Shown: positions 51,605 through 61,529, counted from the first letter of the stretch. The stretch: DNA of 64,000 nt from Lachnospiraceae bacterium (GCA_022510565.1 JAFLTE010000001.1:62001-126000), one strand, 5' to 3'. Numbers and translations: made by a program. Notes: generated from the sequence alone by a model not told the origin.

Positions 51605-53431
51605 TTATTCTACCGTGACAGATTTCGCAAGATTTCTCGGCTTATCCACATCACAACCCTTGCCTACGGACACATAGTATCCGAAAAGCTGCAGCGGTAT
51701 AATCGCCAGTGAATTGGCAAAGTATGGGTTCGTCTCCGGAATATAGATTACATAGTCCGCCGCTTTCTCAATCTCCTTATTCTCCTCACAGGTGACTGCC
51801 AGCACAAACGCGCCTCTTGCCTTTACTTCCACCATATTGCTGATGGTCTTGGCATACAGTTCAGGCTGCGTGGATACAGCCGCAACTAACGTCCCCTCCT
51901 CAATCAGGGAAATCGTACCGTGCTTTAATTCTCCCGCCGCATAAGCTTCAGAATGAATATAGGAAATCTCCTTTAATTTCAATGAGCCCTCCAGCGAAAT
52001 CGCATAGTCGATGCCTCTGCCGATAAAAAATACGTCTTTGGCACCCACATAGCGATTGGCAAATTTCTGTATTTTCAACTTATTGTTCAAAAGCAACTCA
52101 ATCTGGTCGGGCAGACATTTTAAATCTCCCAGAAGCGACGTAAACGTCTCATTATCAAGCTGTCCCCGCACCTTGCCGAGTTTCATCGCCAAAAGATACA
52201 GCGCAATAAGCTGCGCACTGTATGCTTTCGTGGTAGCCACGGCAATCTCCGGTCCTGCCCAAGTGTACATGACATTGTCAGCCTCTCTTGCGATAGAGCT
52301 TCCCACCACATTGACAATGCCGAGCACCTTAAATCCTCTTGCCTTGGACTCCCGAAGTGCCGCCAACGTATCCGCAGTCTCACCGGACTGGCTGATTACA
52401 ACCACCATGGCACCTTTCTCCAGAATCGGATTGCGATACCGGAATTCGGAGGCCAAGTCCACCTCCACCGGAATACGCGCCAAACCCTCTATGACGTATT
52501 TGCCGGTAACACCCGCATGGTATGCCGAACCACACGCTACAATATGAATCTTATTAATAGACGCAAGCTCCTCATCCGTCATATTCAGCTCTTCAATGAC
52601 AATATCATCTTTCTTAATGCGCGGCATGAGAGTGTCGGTCACGGTTTTGGGCTGTTCGTACATCTCCTTCAGCATAAAGTGCTCATAACCTGCTTTTTCT
52701 GCCGCATCGGCATCCCAATCAATGGTAACGGCTTCCTTGCGAATCTCTTCCTCGTCCACCGTATAGAAATGCATATGGTCCGCACGCAGACGCACCACTT
52801 CCTGATTATCCACATAGTATACTTTGCGCGTATATTTCAGAATGGCAGGCACATCGGAGGCAATGAAACACCCATCTTCATTCTGTCCCACAATAAGCGG
52901 CGAGTCCTTTCTGGCCGCAAAAATCTGATCCGGGCAGTCCGCAAAGAGAATGCCCAATGCATAGGAACCCTCCACACGGTGCAGTACTTTCGTCACCGCC
53001 TCCAACGGATTTCCCTTATAATAATAATCCAACATATGCGCCAGCACCTCTGTGTCGGTCTCCGACACAAACTTGTATCCTTTGTCGGTCAACATCTGGC
53101 GCAGCTGCAAATAGTTCTCAATAATACCGTTATGTACGACCGTAATCGTCTCATCCATATTAAAATGGGGATGCGCATTCGTATCGTTCGGAACACCGTG
53201 GGTCGCCCATCTGGTATGTCCGATACCACAGACACCCGGCATCGTCTCCCCTCCGCGGGTGAGATTCTCCAACACTTTGAGCCTGCCTACGGACTTCGTA
53301 ATATTAATTTTAGCGCCGTCATAGACTGCCATGCCCGCCGAGTCGTATCCACGGTACTCTAACTTCGACAATCCGTCCAAAATAATGGGCGCAGCATGTT
53401 TCGTTCCGATATACCCTACGATTCCACACAT
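51605..53431 (-). CDS. glmS: Glutamine-fructose-6-phosphate aminotransferase (isomerising)
   Basis: 608 residues. Makes glucosamine-6-phosphate, the entry to cell-wall amino sugars. Cys2 (MCGIVGYIGTKHA) is the amidotransferase nucleophile; GHTRWATHG and NGIIENY follow. Two SIS domains start around residues 285 and 457 (SQSGETADTL; YIHSEAYAAGELKHGTISLIEEG), and DVDKPRNLAKSVTVE ends it. It begins 40 bases after a glycosyltransferase gene, so there is no room for a glmS ribozyme in front. Confidence 0.96.
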   Translation of the reverse strand: MCGIVGYIGTKHAAPIILDGLSKLEYRGYDSAGMAVYDGAKINITKSVGRLKVLENLTRGGETMPGVCGIGHTRWATHGVPNDTNAHPHFNMDETITVVHNGIIENYLQLRQMLTDKGYKFVSETDTEVLAHMLDYYYKGNPLEAVTKVLHRVEGSYALGILFADCPDQIFAARKDSPLIVGQNEDGCFIASDVPAILKYTRKVYYVDNQEVVRLRADHMHFYTVDEEEIRKEAVTIDWDADAAEKAGYEHFMLKEMYEQPKTVTDTLMPRIKKDDIVIEELNMTDEELASINKIHIVACGSAYHAGVTGKYVIEGLARIPVEVDLASEFRYRNPILEKGAMVVVISQSGETADTLAALRESKARGFKVLGIVNVVGSSIAREADNVMYTWAGPEIAVATTKAYSAQLIALYLLAMKLGKVRGQLDNETFTSLLGDLKCLPDQIELLLNNKLKIQKFANRYVGAKDVFFIGRGIDYAISLEGSLKLKEISYIHSEAYAAGELKHGTISLIEEGTLVAAVSTQPELYAKTISNMVEVKARGAFVLAVTCEENKEIEKAADYVIYIPETNPYFANSLAIIPLQLFGYYVSVGKGCDVDKPRNLAKSVTVE

Positions 53432-53470
53432 ATTCCAAATCCTCCCTCAGAGTTCGCGAAGCGACATCTC

Positions 53471-54415
53471 TTAAACAAACTTGTTTGCTTTGTTCCAGTA
53501 TTCCTTGTCGGAAGACATCATAACGACTAACTTCCTCGGTAGATAACGATAGTGTTTTCCGAACCAATATCCCATATACTTGAAACCACTCAATAATATT
53601 ACACGGGGAATCCGGAGCTTGGCACCTGAATTCCACAGATGCCGTACGGTCTGGCGGACCAAGCGGATACCCTCTGATTCCGACGGGTATGCCGCAAACA
53701 CTTCCGGGTGTTGTGCCTGCGAGACACCCAAATCAAAATTCCTGTGAAACTGTTCCCGACAGTTGTAATCATGGGAATGAAACACCTTCGCATCAGCCGC
53801 ATACGCTATGCCGTACCCTGCTTCCACAGCCCCCGCAGCATAAATCATATCTTCATTGAATATTGTATGTTTGATAAAACCGCCCAATTCGTCAAATATT
53901 TTCCGGTTATAGGCAGCACACACATTGGAACAGAAAAATGTCTTGATGCCCAGCCTTTCCAAGTCTGCTTTAGTCTTAATTACAGATTTGTCCGGATAAT
54001 TGAAATTTCTTGTATATTTTTCGGCTTCACTGCTGTCCTTATTAGCAAGCTGTCTGGCGTATGCGACCGCAACGCCGTCCTCACGAAGCTGCTTTAAAAG
54101 CTCTTCCACCAGATATTCATCCGCCGGCACGGCATCATCCGTCATCATAACAAAAAAATCCGCATCCGATTGCCGTACGCCGAAATTTCTTGTCTTTCCG
54201 TGGTTAAACTCTCTCTTAGATATATGTTTTACTGTAATGTTATGGTAGTTCTTCGGAAAAGAAATCCCATAAAATAACCGGTCAAAATATTTCTGCTCTG
54301 TGTTTATGACAATAATCCGGTTGATCGGAACACTCTGGTGCTCCAAATGCTCAATCAGAGTCAGGAATTTGTGATCGGGCTTGTAGACGGGGATGATGAC
54401 ATCTACCTTATCCAC
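53471..54415 (-). CDS. Family 2 glycosyltransferase
   Basis: 314-residue GT-A enzyme. VDVIIPVYKPDHKFLTLIEHLE starts it; RIIVINTEQ, VKHISKREFNHGKTRNFGV, and FFVMMTDDAVPADEYLVEEL (DXD region) are typical of rhamnosyl- or similar transferases. A C-terminal hydrophobic stretch may associate with the membrane. It probably adds a sugar to the glycan made by this cluster. The start is a GTG at 54415 behind GGGAGGGGG, only ~20 bases after the terminator of the LCP gene. glmS follows. Confidence 0.88.
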   Translation of the reverse strand: MDKVDVIIPVYKPDHKFLTLIEHLEHQSVPINRIIVINTEQKYFDRLFYGISFPKNYHNITVKHISKREFNHGKTRNFGVRQSDADFFVMMTDDAVPADEYLVEELLKQLREDGVAVAYARQLANKDSSEAEKYTRNFNYPDKSVIKTKADLERLGIKTFFCSNVCAAYNRKIFDELGGFIKHTIFNEDMIYAAGAVEAGYGIAYAADAKVFHSHDYNCREQFHRNFDLGVSQAQHPEVFAAYPSESEGIRLVRQTVRHLWNSGAKLRIPRVILLSGFKYMGYWFGKHYRYLPRKLVVMMSSDKEYWNKANKFV

Positions 54416-54433
54416 GTTTTTCCCCCTCCCGAA

Positions 54434-54463
54434 ATAAAAGGAGCCCGAAAAACAGGCTCCTTT
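54434..54463 (-). terminator. Intrinsic terminator between LCP and glycosyltransferase genes
   Basis: Minus strand GGAGCC (54455-54460 read as arm), a 9-base loop, GGCTCC and TTTTATTT. It is only eight bases past the LCP stop and ends about 20 bases before the next start, so downstream genes depend on read-through or a promoter in this gap. Confidence 0.7.
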
Positions 54464-54470
54464 GCTCTGC

Positions 54471-55658
54471 TTATTTTCTCAAATATCCATTTGTATCGGA
54501 ATAAATCTTTTCGCTGCACCGCTTAACGGTTTCCGAAGGCTCATAGTCATAATCGTCAAACAGGAACTGATGCAGCCATTTTACGTTGTCCTCCAGACTG
54601 GTAGGAACTACACAGGAACCCTTCGAACCGATTGTTCCGGTTGCACGGTTAGACTCCTGCGGGAATCCTGCCGTATCGGAGATATAATATTTGTTCACAT
54701 CACCCAGCATCTCCAGAATTTCCGACAAGTCTAAGGATGTGTATGTTTCACTGAACACACTGCTGGCCGTATCTGTCAGCTTAGTAAGGGAAGCCTTCTT
54801 CGCCTGATCCGCTACTGCGGACAATACTTCCCTCTGTCTCTCCGCACGCTTAAAGTCATCACCCGCCGTGTAACGAATACGGCAGTAGCCTGTTGCCTGC
54901 AAGCCGTCCAAAAGCTGATATCCCGTGGAAGTCACCGGAGTATAGGAGCGCTTCAAATCCTCGGCAATGCAGAGCTGATAGTTATTTAAGTGACTGATTT
55001 CCGCATCATCCACATCAATCCAGACACCGCCCAGAGCGTCTACAGTATCCGTCAATCCCGCAAATCCTACAGTGACGAAATCCGTGATATTCATATCCAG
55101 ATTCATGTTCAGCATATTAATCGCCATCTCCGGACCGCCCTTAGCGTATGCGGCATTACATTTATTATAGGTATCGTTACTCAGATTCAGATAAGTATCA
55201 CGGTATACCGACACAAGCTTGCATTCGCCCGTATCCTGGTTGATGGATGCAATCATAATCGTATCGCTTCGCGTGTTCTTCGTCAGAGCACCGGTTGTAG
55301 AATCCACACCGAACAGGGCAATATTCCGATAGCCCTTCATGGTGGTCTCCTGCGCTTCCTTGACCGGCTCGTTGATGATGATATCGTCTTCCTTAATCTC
55401 CATCTTGCCGCCCTTAGTCGCGGTCAGGACACTATAGAGAACCACTACCGCCACAACGAGAATAATAATTTCTACTATAAAAATAATAATTCTTCTGCGC
55501 TGTTTCTTTGCCTGCTGTTTCTTACTTGAAGCTTTTTTGCCCGAACCCTTCTTTCCTGAACTCTTTTTGCCGGAAGGCTTCTTACCGCTCTTGCTTCCGG
55601 AGGAGGATTTTTTTCTCGGACGTTCATCTTCATATTCATCTTCTACATATTTAGCCAT
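54471..55658 (-). CDS. LytR-CpsA-Psr (LCP) family protein
   Basis: 395 residues. A very basic Lys/Ser/Gly N-terminal cytoplasmic tail (1-55) precedes one membrane segment (IIIFIVEIIILVVAVVVLYSVL). The extracellular LCP domain has NIALFGVDSTTG, RSDTIMIASINQDTGECKLVSVYRDTYL, the AYAKGGPEMAINMLN segment and GYCRIRYTAGDDFKRAERQREVLSAV. LCP proteins move lipid-linked glycans to peptidoglycan. In this cluster it would attach the polysaccharide made by the neighbouring transferases. The promoter at 55762-55789 may start a separate transcript. Confidence 0.93.
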   Translation of the reverse strand: MAKYVEDEYEDERPRKKSSSGSKSGKKPSGKKSSGKKGSGKKASSKKQQAKKQRRRIIIFIVEIIILVVAVVVLYSVLTATKGGKMEIKEDDIIINEPVKEAQETTMKGYRNIALFGVDSTTGALTKNTRSDTIMIASINQDTGECKLVSVYRDTYLNLSNDTYNKCNAAYAKGGPEMAINMLNMNLDMNITDFVTVGFAGLTDTVDALGGVWIDVDDAEISHLNNYQLCIAEDLKRSYTPVTSTGYQLLDGLQATGYCRIRYTAGDDFKRAERQREVLSAVADQAKKASLTKLTDTASSVFSETYTSLDLSEILEMLGDVNKYYISDTAGFPQESNRATGTIGSKGSCVVPTSLEDNVKWLHQFLFDDYDYEPSETVKRCSEKIYSDTNGYLRK

Positions 55659-55761
55659 ACGTCGTACTCCCTTAATTTACATATCATCGTAAAACGATTC
55701 CTGCCTTCTATTCTCTCACAACCTGATATAAAAATCAAGTTGTAGCGCAAGTCTCCCTATC

Positions 55762-55789
55762 ATTATACTACATCTTGATATAATTGCAA
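55762..55789 (-). promoter_or_regulatory. Candidate promoter upstream of the LCP gene
   Basis: TTGCAA (55784-55789), 16-base spacer, TATAAT (55762-55767) on the minus strand in the 147-base gap after the sugar-phosphate transferase gene. Confidence 0.5.
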
Positions 55790-55805
55790 TATAATTAGTA
55801 TTTCA

Positions 55806-57215
55806 CTAATAGGCGTTTTTATTTATAAACCCTTTGAAAATCGTCAGAAACATAATCTTGATATCAAAGGACATAGTCCAGTTCTCAATATAGAAAATAT
55901 CGTGCTCTATCCGCCGTTTGATGGATGTATCGCCGCGGTAACCGTTGATCTGCGCCCAGCCTGTAAGTCCCGGTCTGACCTGATGCTTCACCATATAGCG
56001 CGGTATTTCTTCCTTAAACTTCTCCACGAACTGAGGGCGCTCCGGTCTGGGGCCCACTACGCTCATATCGCCCACTATGATGTTGAACAGCTGTGGCAGC
56101 TCATCAATGCTTGTCCTTCGCAAGAATTTACCCACTTTGGTGACACGCGGATCATCCTTGGTCGTCCACCCCGTTTTCTCTGCGGAAGGCTTCTGCACTT
56201 CCATGGTACGGAATTTATACATTTTAAAAGGTTTATTGTGCAGCCCGATACGCTCCTGCTTAAAAATGACAGGACCTCTTGAAGTGCAGCCCACAGCTAT
56301 GGCGGCAATCAGCATAACCGGCGAAGACACTACCAAACCTACCAGCGATACGATAATATCAACCACCCGCTTGGCAATCCAATTGAGCGTATTGGTGAGC
56401 GGCACATAACGGATATTGATTACCGGAAGCCCCATCAGGTCTTCCGTATACGGACGGCTGGGGAACATACTGTTATAGTCCGGAATAAATTTGGTGTGGA
56501 CACCGGATTTCTCGCAAATATCCACTATATGCTCCAGATTGTCGTAATCCTTCAGAGGAAGTGTAATCGCAATCTCATCAAGAGTGCTCGCCGGCAGAAT
56601 ATAGAACAGATTTTCAACAGTTCCCAGAACCTTTACGCCCTTATAGAGCGTACCGGCAGGTACACTGTCATCAAGAATCCCCCGCACCACATAACCCCAT
56701 TGGGGATTGGAATTGATACGATTAATATACTCCTCCGCCGCACGGGAATATCCCACCAGCAGAATATATTTCAAATTGTACCCTTTTTCTCGGAAATACT
56801 GTAAGAGTGCACGGATTACGGAGCGTGCAATATTCGTAAACAAAATATTGATGACAAAGAAATACGCCATCATAGCACGGGAAAAGTGAATCTGCGAGAC
56901 GAGATACCAGCCCGCCATCAAAAGAATCAAGCCCACCACATTGGCCTGAAAGATATTGAGAATTTCGTATTTGTGAACTGTGGCACGCTTAGGGGTATAC
57001 AGATTGAAAATATAGTACAGAATGAGATAACCGGGAACGATCACATAGAGCATCTCAAAATATGTGCGCGTAGGAAGTACACCGACGTTATCACTGACAT
57101 CGGTAAAAGGACTGGCGAACTTCAAATACCAAGCTAACATATAGGAAGCCGCTATAATCAAGGCATCCAAGACTACATGCAGTCTGTTGAAATACTTCTG
57201 GTTATCTTTAATCAT
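55806..57215 (-). CDS. Polyprenyl-phosphate sugar transferase (WcaJ/EpsL-like)
   Basis: 469 residues, four N-terminal membrane segments, a cytoplasmic Rossmann-like middle (LLVGYSRAAEEYINRINSNPQWG, ~150-240), one further membrane helix (VVDIIVSLVGLVVSSPVMLIAA), and a C-terminal sugar transferase domain. The catalytic part shows GPVIFKQERIGLHNKPFKMYKFRTM, SIDELPQLFNIIVGDMSVVGPRPERP and RPGLTGWAQINGYRG. It primes the lipid carrier with the first sugar-1-phosphate (glucose or another hexose). It initiates the polysaccharide of this cluster. Confidence 0.93.
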   Translation of the reverse strand: MIKDNQKYFNRLHVVLDALIIAASYMLAWYLKFASPFTDVSDNVGVLPTRTYFEMLYVIVPGYLILYYIFNLYTPKRATVHKYEILNIFQANVVGLILLMAGWYLVSQIHFSRAMMAYFFVINILFTNIARSVIRALLQYFREKGYNLKYILLVGYSRAAEEYINRINSNPQWGYVVRGILDDSVPAGTLYKGVKVLGTVENLFYILPASTLDEIAITLPLKDYDNLEHIVDICEKSGVHTKFIPDYNSMFPSRPYTEDLMGLPVINIRYVPLTNTLNWIAKRVVDIIVSLVGLVVSSPVMLIAAIAVGCTSRGPVIFKQERIGLHNKPFKMYKFRTMEVQKPSAEKTGWTTKDDPRVTKVGKFLRRTSIDELPQLFNIIVGDMSVVGPRPERPQFVEKFKEEIPRYMVKHQVRPGLTGWAQINGYRGDTSIKRRIEHDIFYIENWTMSFDIKIMFLTIFKGFINKNAY

Positions 57216-57275
57216 CCCTTAATCCTCTTTGGATGTATCATACAATATTTTGTCCAAAAACACAACCTGCGCATA

Positions 57276-58244
57276 TCAACCCATAAAGCGATACCATATA
57301 TTGCGCCACAGCTCCAACTGTATCATCACATAGTTGTAGAGTCTCTCCCTGCTAAACTTAAGCTTATGCGCTCTGCCTTCTTCAGAAAGACACAACATAA
57401 CTCCTTCACACAGACCTTTCATGTATGTGGAACCCAACCCTTTCTTTATAAAGAAAGCTGTCTTCACCGCGAATCCCGTAAGAAGAAATGGAAGATTCAG
57501 AAAAACCTGTGCAGCCGGCATATTCTTGTAAATGAGATATATGCTGTTTCTGGAAGTCAACGAAACCTTAAAGTCATTGTATCTGGAACCGCTGGCACCG
57601 CTGCCCGCATGGTAGACTACCGCATCCGGAATATACAGATTGACATAGCCGTGGATTCTTGCACGGTATCCAAGGTCAATGTCCTCCAGGTAGGCAAAAT
57701 GGTTCTCGTCCATGCATCCGATCTCGTCAAACACCTTCCTGCGGTAAATGGCCGCACCGCCGCAGGCCGCAAAAATCCTGCGTTTATATCGGTAATCCTG
57801 CAGTGGTTTATCCTTGCCATAGGCAAACGCCCACCCCAGCGCGCAGTAATAATCCCCCGCATCGTCAATCAGACCGGGACGGTGCAGATTTCTCATCTGT
57901 GCCGAACCTGAAAACACTTCGGGATGCTGCTCCAACGGCTGCTCCAATGCCCGAACAAAACCGGACTGTACTTCCGTATCGTTATTCAGTAAAATAACAT
58001 ATGTTGTTTTACTGGCCTCAATGCCTATATTGACTGCTTTACAGAATCCGTAGTTTTTGTCCAGACAAATCATTTCAACCTGCGGGAATTTTTCCTGTAC
58101 GAGCTGTCTGCTGCCGTCCGTTGATCCGTTGTCTACCACAATAATGTGCGCAGGCTCGTCAGCCAAAAACCGAAGGCAGTTCTCAATATAATTTATGCCG
58201 TTATAATTTGGAATCACAATCGTGGATCGTATATGCCGTTCCAT
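57276..58244 (-). CDS. Family 2 glycosyltransferase
   Basis: 322 residues. STIVIPNYNGINYIENCLRFL, IIVVDNGSTDGSRQLV, and VILLNNDTEVQSGFV (DXD) are followed by AACGGAAIYRRKVFDEIGCMDE and DIDLGYRARIHGYVN, the acceptor-side motif of WbbL-type rhamnosyltransferases. It probably adds a deoxyhexose or similar residue to the growing glycan. It starts ten bases after the next glycosyltransferase stop, and its C-terminus has hydrophobic segments. Confidence 0.9.
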   Translation of the reverse strand: MERHIRSTIVIPNYNGINYIENCLRFLADEPAHIIVVDNGSTDGSRQLVQEKFPQVEMICLDKNYGFCKAVNIGIEASKTTYVILLNNDTEVQSGFVRALEQPLEQHPEVFSGSAQMRNLHRPGLIDDAGDYYCALGWAFAYGKDKPLQDYRYKRRIFAACGGAAIYRRKVFDEIGCMDENHFAYLEDIDLGYRARIHGYVNLYIPDAVVYHAGSGASGSRYNDFKVSLTSRNSIYLIYKNMPAAQVFLNLPFLLTGFAVKTAFFIKKGLGSTYMKGLCEGVMLCLSEEGRAHKLKFSRERLYNYVMIQLELWRNIWYRFMG

Positions 58245-58254
58245 GCCACCCCTC

Positions 58255-59682
58255 CTATTGATTAATGTCTATCGTTATCTGCGGATCCCACAAAACACGG
58301 TATCCGTGTTTACGTGCCGCTCTTCCCAGTTCCATGCTCAACTTACGGTATCCCGCCTCATCACAGGAAAGTCCCGATACATCCGCAATCCGTATCTGCC
58401 TGCTGCCACGTCCCATCCTGCATCGAACAGTCCGTTCCACATAGGGAAGTCCCGTAATATGTTCAAATTCTTCTCTTAATTCCTCTCTGACCTGCACACA
58501 GCGGATATCTGCCGCCGCCACATCCTGCTTCATTGCTGCCCGGTGGGTGCTGCCGCCGCTGTATTCCCGGTGAAGTCCCAGATACAGGCTGCTTCCGTCT
58601 TCCGCCATGGCACCCGCACAGATGCGCTTTCTCCTGTCCAGAATTCTGCCTCCCACAATTCCCACATCTTTTCGGGCCGTCAAAATATCCGGCAGATAAG
58701 TAATCTCATAGAATCCCAAATGCAGACTATGCTTCACTTCCACAGGCCAGCCCTGTCCCCGACAGAAATCCTCAAGTGTTGCTTTTCCTGCCTCATAGGC
58801 ATAAGTTTTGCTGGAGGTATTGTCCGCCGTAGAATTCACATGACAGCGCCAGTGATAGAGAACTTTCGGTATGTGAATAACTCTCTCCGACAGTTCCTCC
58901 GGAGTCATTGTTCGACATAAATCTCCTACCGTCCGAAGTACCAGGTCGTAATCCTGCGCACCGTCATATTCGCCGCGTAATCGCAGCTTTTTCATAAGTT
59001 TGGCTTCCACCGCCATAAAGTGACAGATGTAATTGTTTGATAAAATTAAATCTAGATTAAATAAACACTTCCTGTGCGGTGATATAAAACAATGGGTGTT
59101 ATCATCATATTTGTCTTCATCCGTATATATCAGGACGGGTGTTATTTCACGTTGTTCCGCACCGTGAAGCGCCGTTGCCATGTGATATAGTGCATCCGGT
59201 GCCAGAAAATCGTCATGGTCCAATAGGGCAATATAATCTCCTGCTGCCGATGCAATGCCGACATTTGTATTATCCGATATACCTTTATTCTCTGTTATCC
59301 GGATATATTTGATGCTCTTGTCCGTCCGTTCATCAGATATTTGTTTTACGACATTTTCCACGATGCACCCGGTGCTCGCATCCACAATAATCAGTTCCCA
59401 TTTGTCGTAGCTCTGCCGGCATACGGAGTCTATCATCTCACGCAGAAATTTCTCGTCGGTATTATAGGCAGGCACGACGATGCTGAACAGGGCAGTATAT
59501 GCCGCTGACTCTATTCGCTGTGCAGCAAGCTTCTCCTCGGACGGTTCCTTATAATAATAGTCGCTGTTTCTTTCTTCCTCAATCCGCTCCTTAGCAGCAT
59601 AGTATGTGTGTCGGACACCGTTTTTCTTTAAATAACGCGCGGTTTTTATTAAGTTGTTGATTTTGATAATGCCATTACCCAT
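58255..59682 (-). CDS. Family 2 glycosyltransferase (O-antigen type)
   Basis: 475 residues. The GT-A domain lies at ~70-330: FSIVVPAYNTDEKFLREMIDSVCRQSYDKWELIIVDAS, then GISDNTNVGIASAAGDYIALLDHDDFLAPDAL (DHDD as the metal motif). The C-terminal ~120 residues (ILDRRKRICAGAMAEDG ...) resemble the second-domain remnant seen in the double transferase at 61530. The ATG at 59682 has GCGGGGTG upstream; a TTG 13 codons earlier is less likely. It is in the operon of the glycan cluster. Confidence 0.88.
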   Translation of the reverse strand: MGNGIIKINNLIKTARYLKKNGVRHTYYAAKERIEEERNSDYYYKEPSEEKLAAQRIESAAYTALFSIVVPAYNTDEKFLREMIDSVCRQSYDKWELIIVDASTGCIVENVVKQISDERTDKSIKYIRITENKGISDNTNVGIASAAGDYIALLDHDDFLAPDALYHMATALHGAEQREITPVLIYTDEDKYDDNTHCFISPHRKCLFNLDLILSNNYICHFMAVEAKLMKKLRLRGEYDGAQDYDLVLRTVGDLCRTMTPEELSERVIHIPKVLYHWRCHVNSTADNTSSKTYAYEAGKATLEDFCRGQGWPVEVKHSLHLGFYEITYLPDILTARKDVGIVGGRILDRRKRICAGAMAEDGSSLYLGLHREYSGGSTHRAAMKQDVAAADIRCVQVREELREEFEHITGLPYVERTVRCRMGRGSRQIRIADVSGLSCDEAGYRKLSMELGRAARKHGYRVLWDPQITIDINQ

Positions 59683-59741
59683 ACTACACCCCGCATAGAC
59701 GTATCGCCCTGCGCAAGGCAAGGCGATATCGTCGTTCTCTC

Positions 59742-61463
59742 TTAGAGATATGCTTTCAAATCTTCTGTCAATTTATTCAGCCGTTCCTCGGCATCCGCTA
59801 AATTGGTGCCCTTCACGCCCATGTAGAACTTAATTTTCGGCTCGGTGCCGGAAGGACGGGCACAGCACCATGAATCGTTGGTCAAATCGAAATAGAGCAC
59901 GTTGGACTTCGGAAGCCCCGTCTCACCCTCTGCTCCGGTCTCCAGATTCAATGTCTTGCCTGTATTGTAGTCCCTGAATTCCTTAACTTTAAGCTCGCCG
60001 AAGTTCTTGGGCGGATTGCTTCGAAGTTTACCCATGAGCTCCTCGATCTGCTTCGCACCGTCAATACCCTTCATCGTAATGGAATACTGGCTCTCTTTGA
60101 AATATCCGTACTTCTCATACAGTTCAATCATCTGGTCCCATACGGTCTTGCCGTTCTTCTTACACCATGCAGCCATCTCACACAGGCACATTACGGCAAC
60201 CACTGCGTCCTTGTCTCTGGCATGTGTTCCCGCAAGACAACCGTAGCTTTCCTCAAGACCAAACACATAGTTATTGGAACCGCTCTGCTCGAACCACTTA
60301 ATCTGCTCACCGATGAATTTGAAACCTGTCAGAACCTCAATAAATTTTACTTTATAGTCTTCCGCAATGGCACGCGCCATATTGGTGGTAACAATCGTGG
60401 TGACAAGTGCGGGATTCTGCGGCATCTTGCCGGTAGCCGTTCTCTCACGCAGTATGTACTCTGCAATCAACATACCGGACATATTGCCCGTAAAAGGCAC
60501 ATACTCGCCGGACCCTTTGTCAAGCGCATAGATACCCAGTCGGTCTGCATCGGGGTCTGTCGCAAGCACGATATCCGCATTTTTCTCCTTCGCCAGCTTC
60601 AGTGCCAGTGTGAACGCCTTGGGATCTTCCGGATTCGGGTACTCCAATGTAGTGAAATTGGGATCGGGATTCTCCTGCTCAGGAACCACATATACATTCT
60701 TAAAGCCAAGCTCCGACAGAATTCTTCTGACAGGCACATTGCCCGTTCCGTTAAACGGAGAGTAGACAATCCTCATGTCTTCCGCCATGTCTTTAATCAC
60801 ATCCGGATGAATAATCTGCTTCTTCAGTTCCTCCATGTACTTGTCGTCAATCTCTTTACCGATAACCACGTAGAGTCCGGCTTTCTTCGCCTCCTCCTTG
60901 TCCATGGTCTTAACGGTATGATAATCGGTCACATTGTTTACTTCCGTGATGATCTCTTTATCTTTCGGAGCGGTAACCTGCGCACCGTCTTCCCAATAGC
61001 ACTTATAGCCGTTATATTCCGGCGGATTGTGGCTGGCGGTGATGACGATACCCGAAATACATTTGAGTTCGCGCAGCGCGAAAGATAATTCGGGTGTAGG
61101 ACGAAGTGCATCAAAGACGTAAGCCTTAATACCGTTAGCTGCCAGGCAGAGTGCCGCCTCGTCCGCAAATTCAGGGGACATTCTTCTGGAATCGTAAGCA
61201 ATCGCCACGCCTTTTTCTTCTCCACCCTGTTTCTTTATGTAATTGGCAAGACCCTGTGTCGCTTTGCGCACGGTGTAAATATTCATGCGGTTCGTTCCCG
61301 CACCGATTACACCGCGAAGTCCGCCGGTGCCGAACTCAAGGTCTTTATAGAAGCGGTCCTCGACCTCTTTCTCATTGTCCTTGATTGCAAGAAGCTCTTG
61401 CTTGGTCGCGTCGTCAAAGTAAGAGTCTGTTGTCCAAAAATCAAATTGTTCTCTGTAGCCCAT
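59742..61463 (-). CDS. pgcA: Phosphoglucomutase/phosphomannomutase family protein
   Basis: 573 residues. It interconverts hexose-6-phosphate and hexose-1-phosphate, feeding nucleotide sugars to the glycan cluster. The catalytic Ser is in IVITASHNPPEYNGYK (S144), the metal loop is ATDPDADRLG, EESYG follows (GLEESYGCLAGTHARDKDAV), and the phosphate loop is RPSGTEPKIKFYM. The length matches the long PgcA-type enzymes. GGAGGT precedes the ATG at 61463; longer in-frame starts to 61517 are not needed. Confidence 0.94.
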   Translation of the reverse strand: MGYREQFDFWTTDSYFDDATKQELLAIKDNEKEVEDRFYKDLEFGTGGLRGVIGAGTNRMNIYTVRKATQGLANYIKKQGGEEKGVAIAYDSRRMSPEFADEAALCLAANGIKAYVFDALRPTPELSFALRELKCISGIVITASHNPPEYNGYKCYWEDGAQVTAPKDKEIITEVNNVTDYHTVKTMDKEEAKKAGLYVVIGKEIDDKYMEELKKQIIHPDVIKDMAEDMRIVYSPFNGTGNVPVRRILSELGFKNVYVVPEQENPDPNFTTLEYPNPEDPKAFTLALKLAKEKNADIVLATDPDADRLGIYALDKGSGEYVPFTGNMSGMLIAEYILRERTATGKMPQNPALVTTIVTTNMARAIAEDYKVKFIEVLTGFKFIGEQIKWFEQSGSNNYVFGLEESYGCLAGTHARDKDAVVAVMCLCEMAAWCKKNGKTVWDQMIELYEKYGYFKESQYSITMKGIDGAKQIEELMGKLRSNPPKNFGELKVKEFRDYNTGKTLNLETGAEGETGLPKSNVLYFDLTNDSWCCARPSGTEPKIKFYMGVKGTNLADAEERLNKLTEDLKAYL

Positions 61464-61529
61464 GATGTTACCTCCGTTTTTCTTCATAAAAATTATTTTA
61501 TCACATTGCTGACTCACTCGTAAATATTT

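Noticed and set aside
52517-53362. Plus-strand open frame (281 codons) over glmS
   Set aside because: Antisense shadow of glmS, rich in His/Ile/Arg with no domain.
60222-61088. Long plus-strand open frame (288 codons) over the phosphosugar mutase
   Set aside because: Antisense to a certain gene with intact active-site motifs; no start signals.
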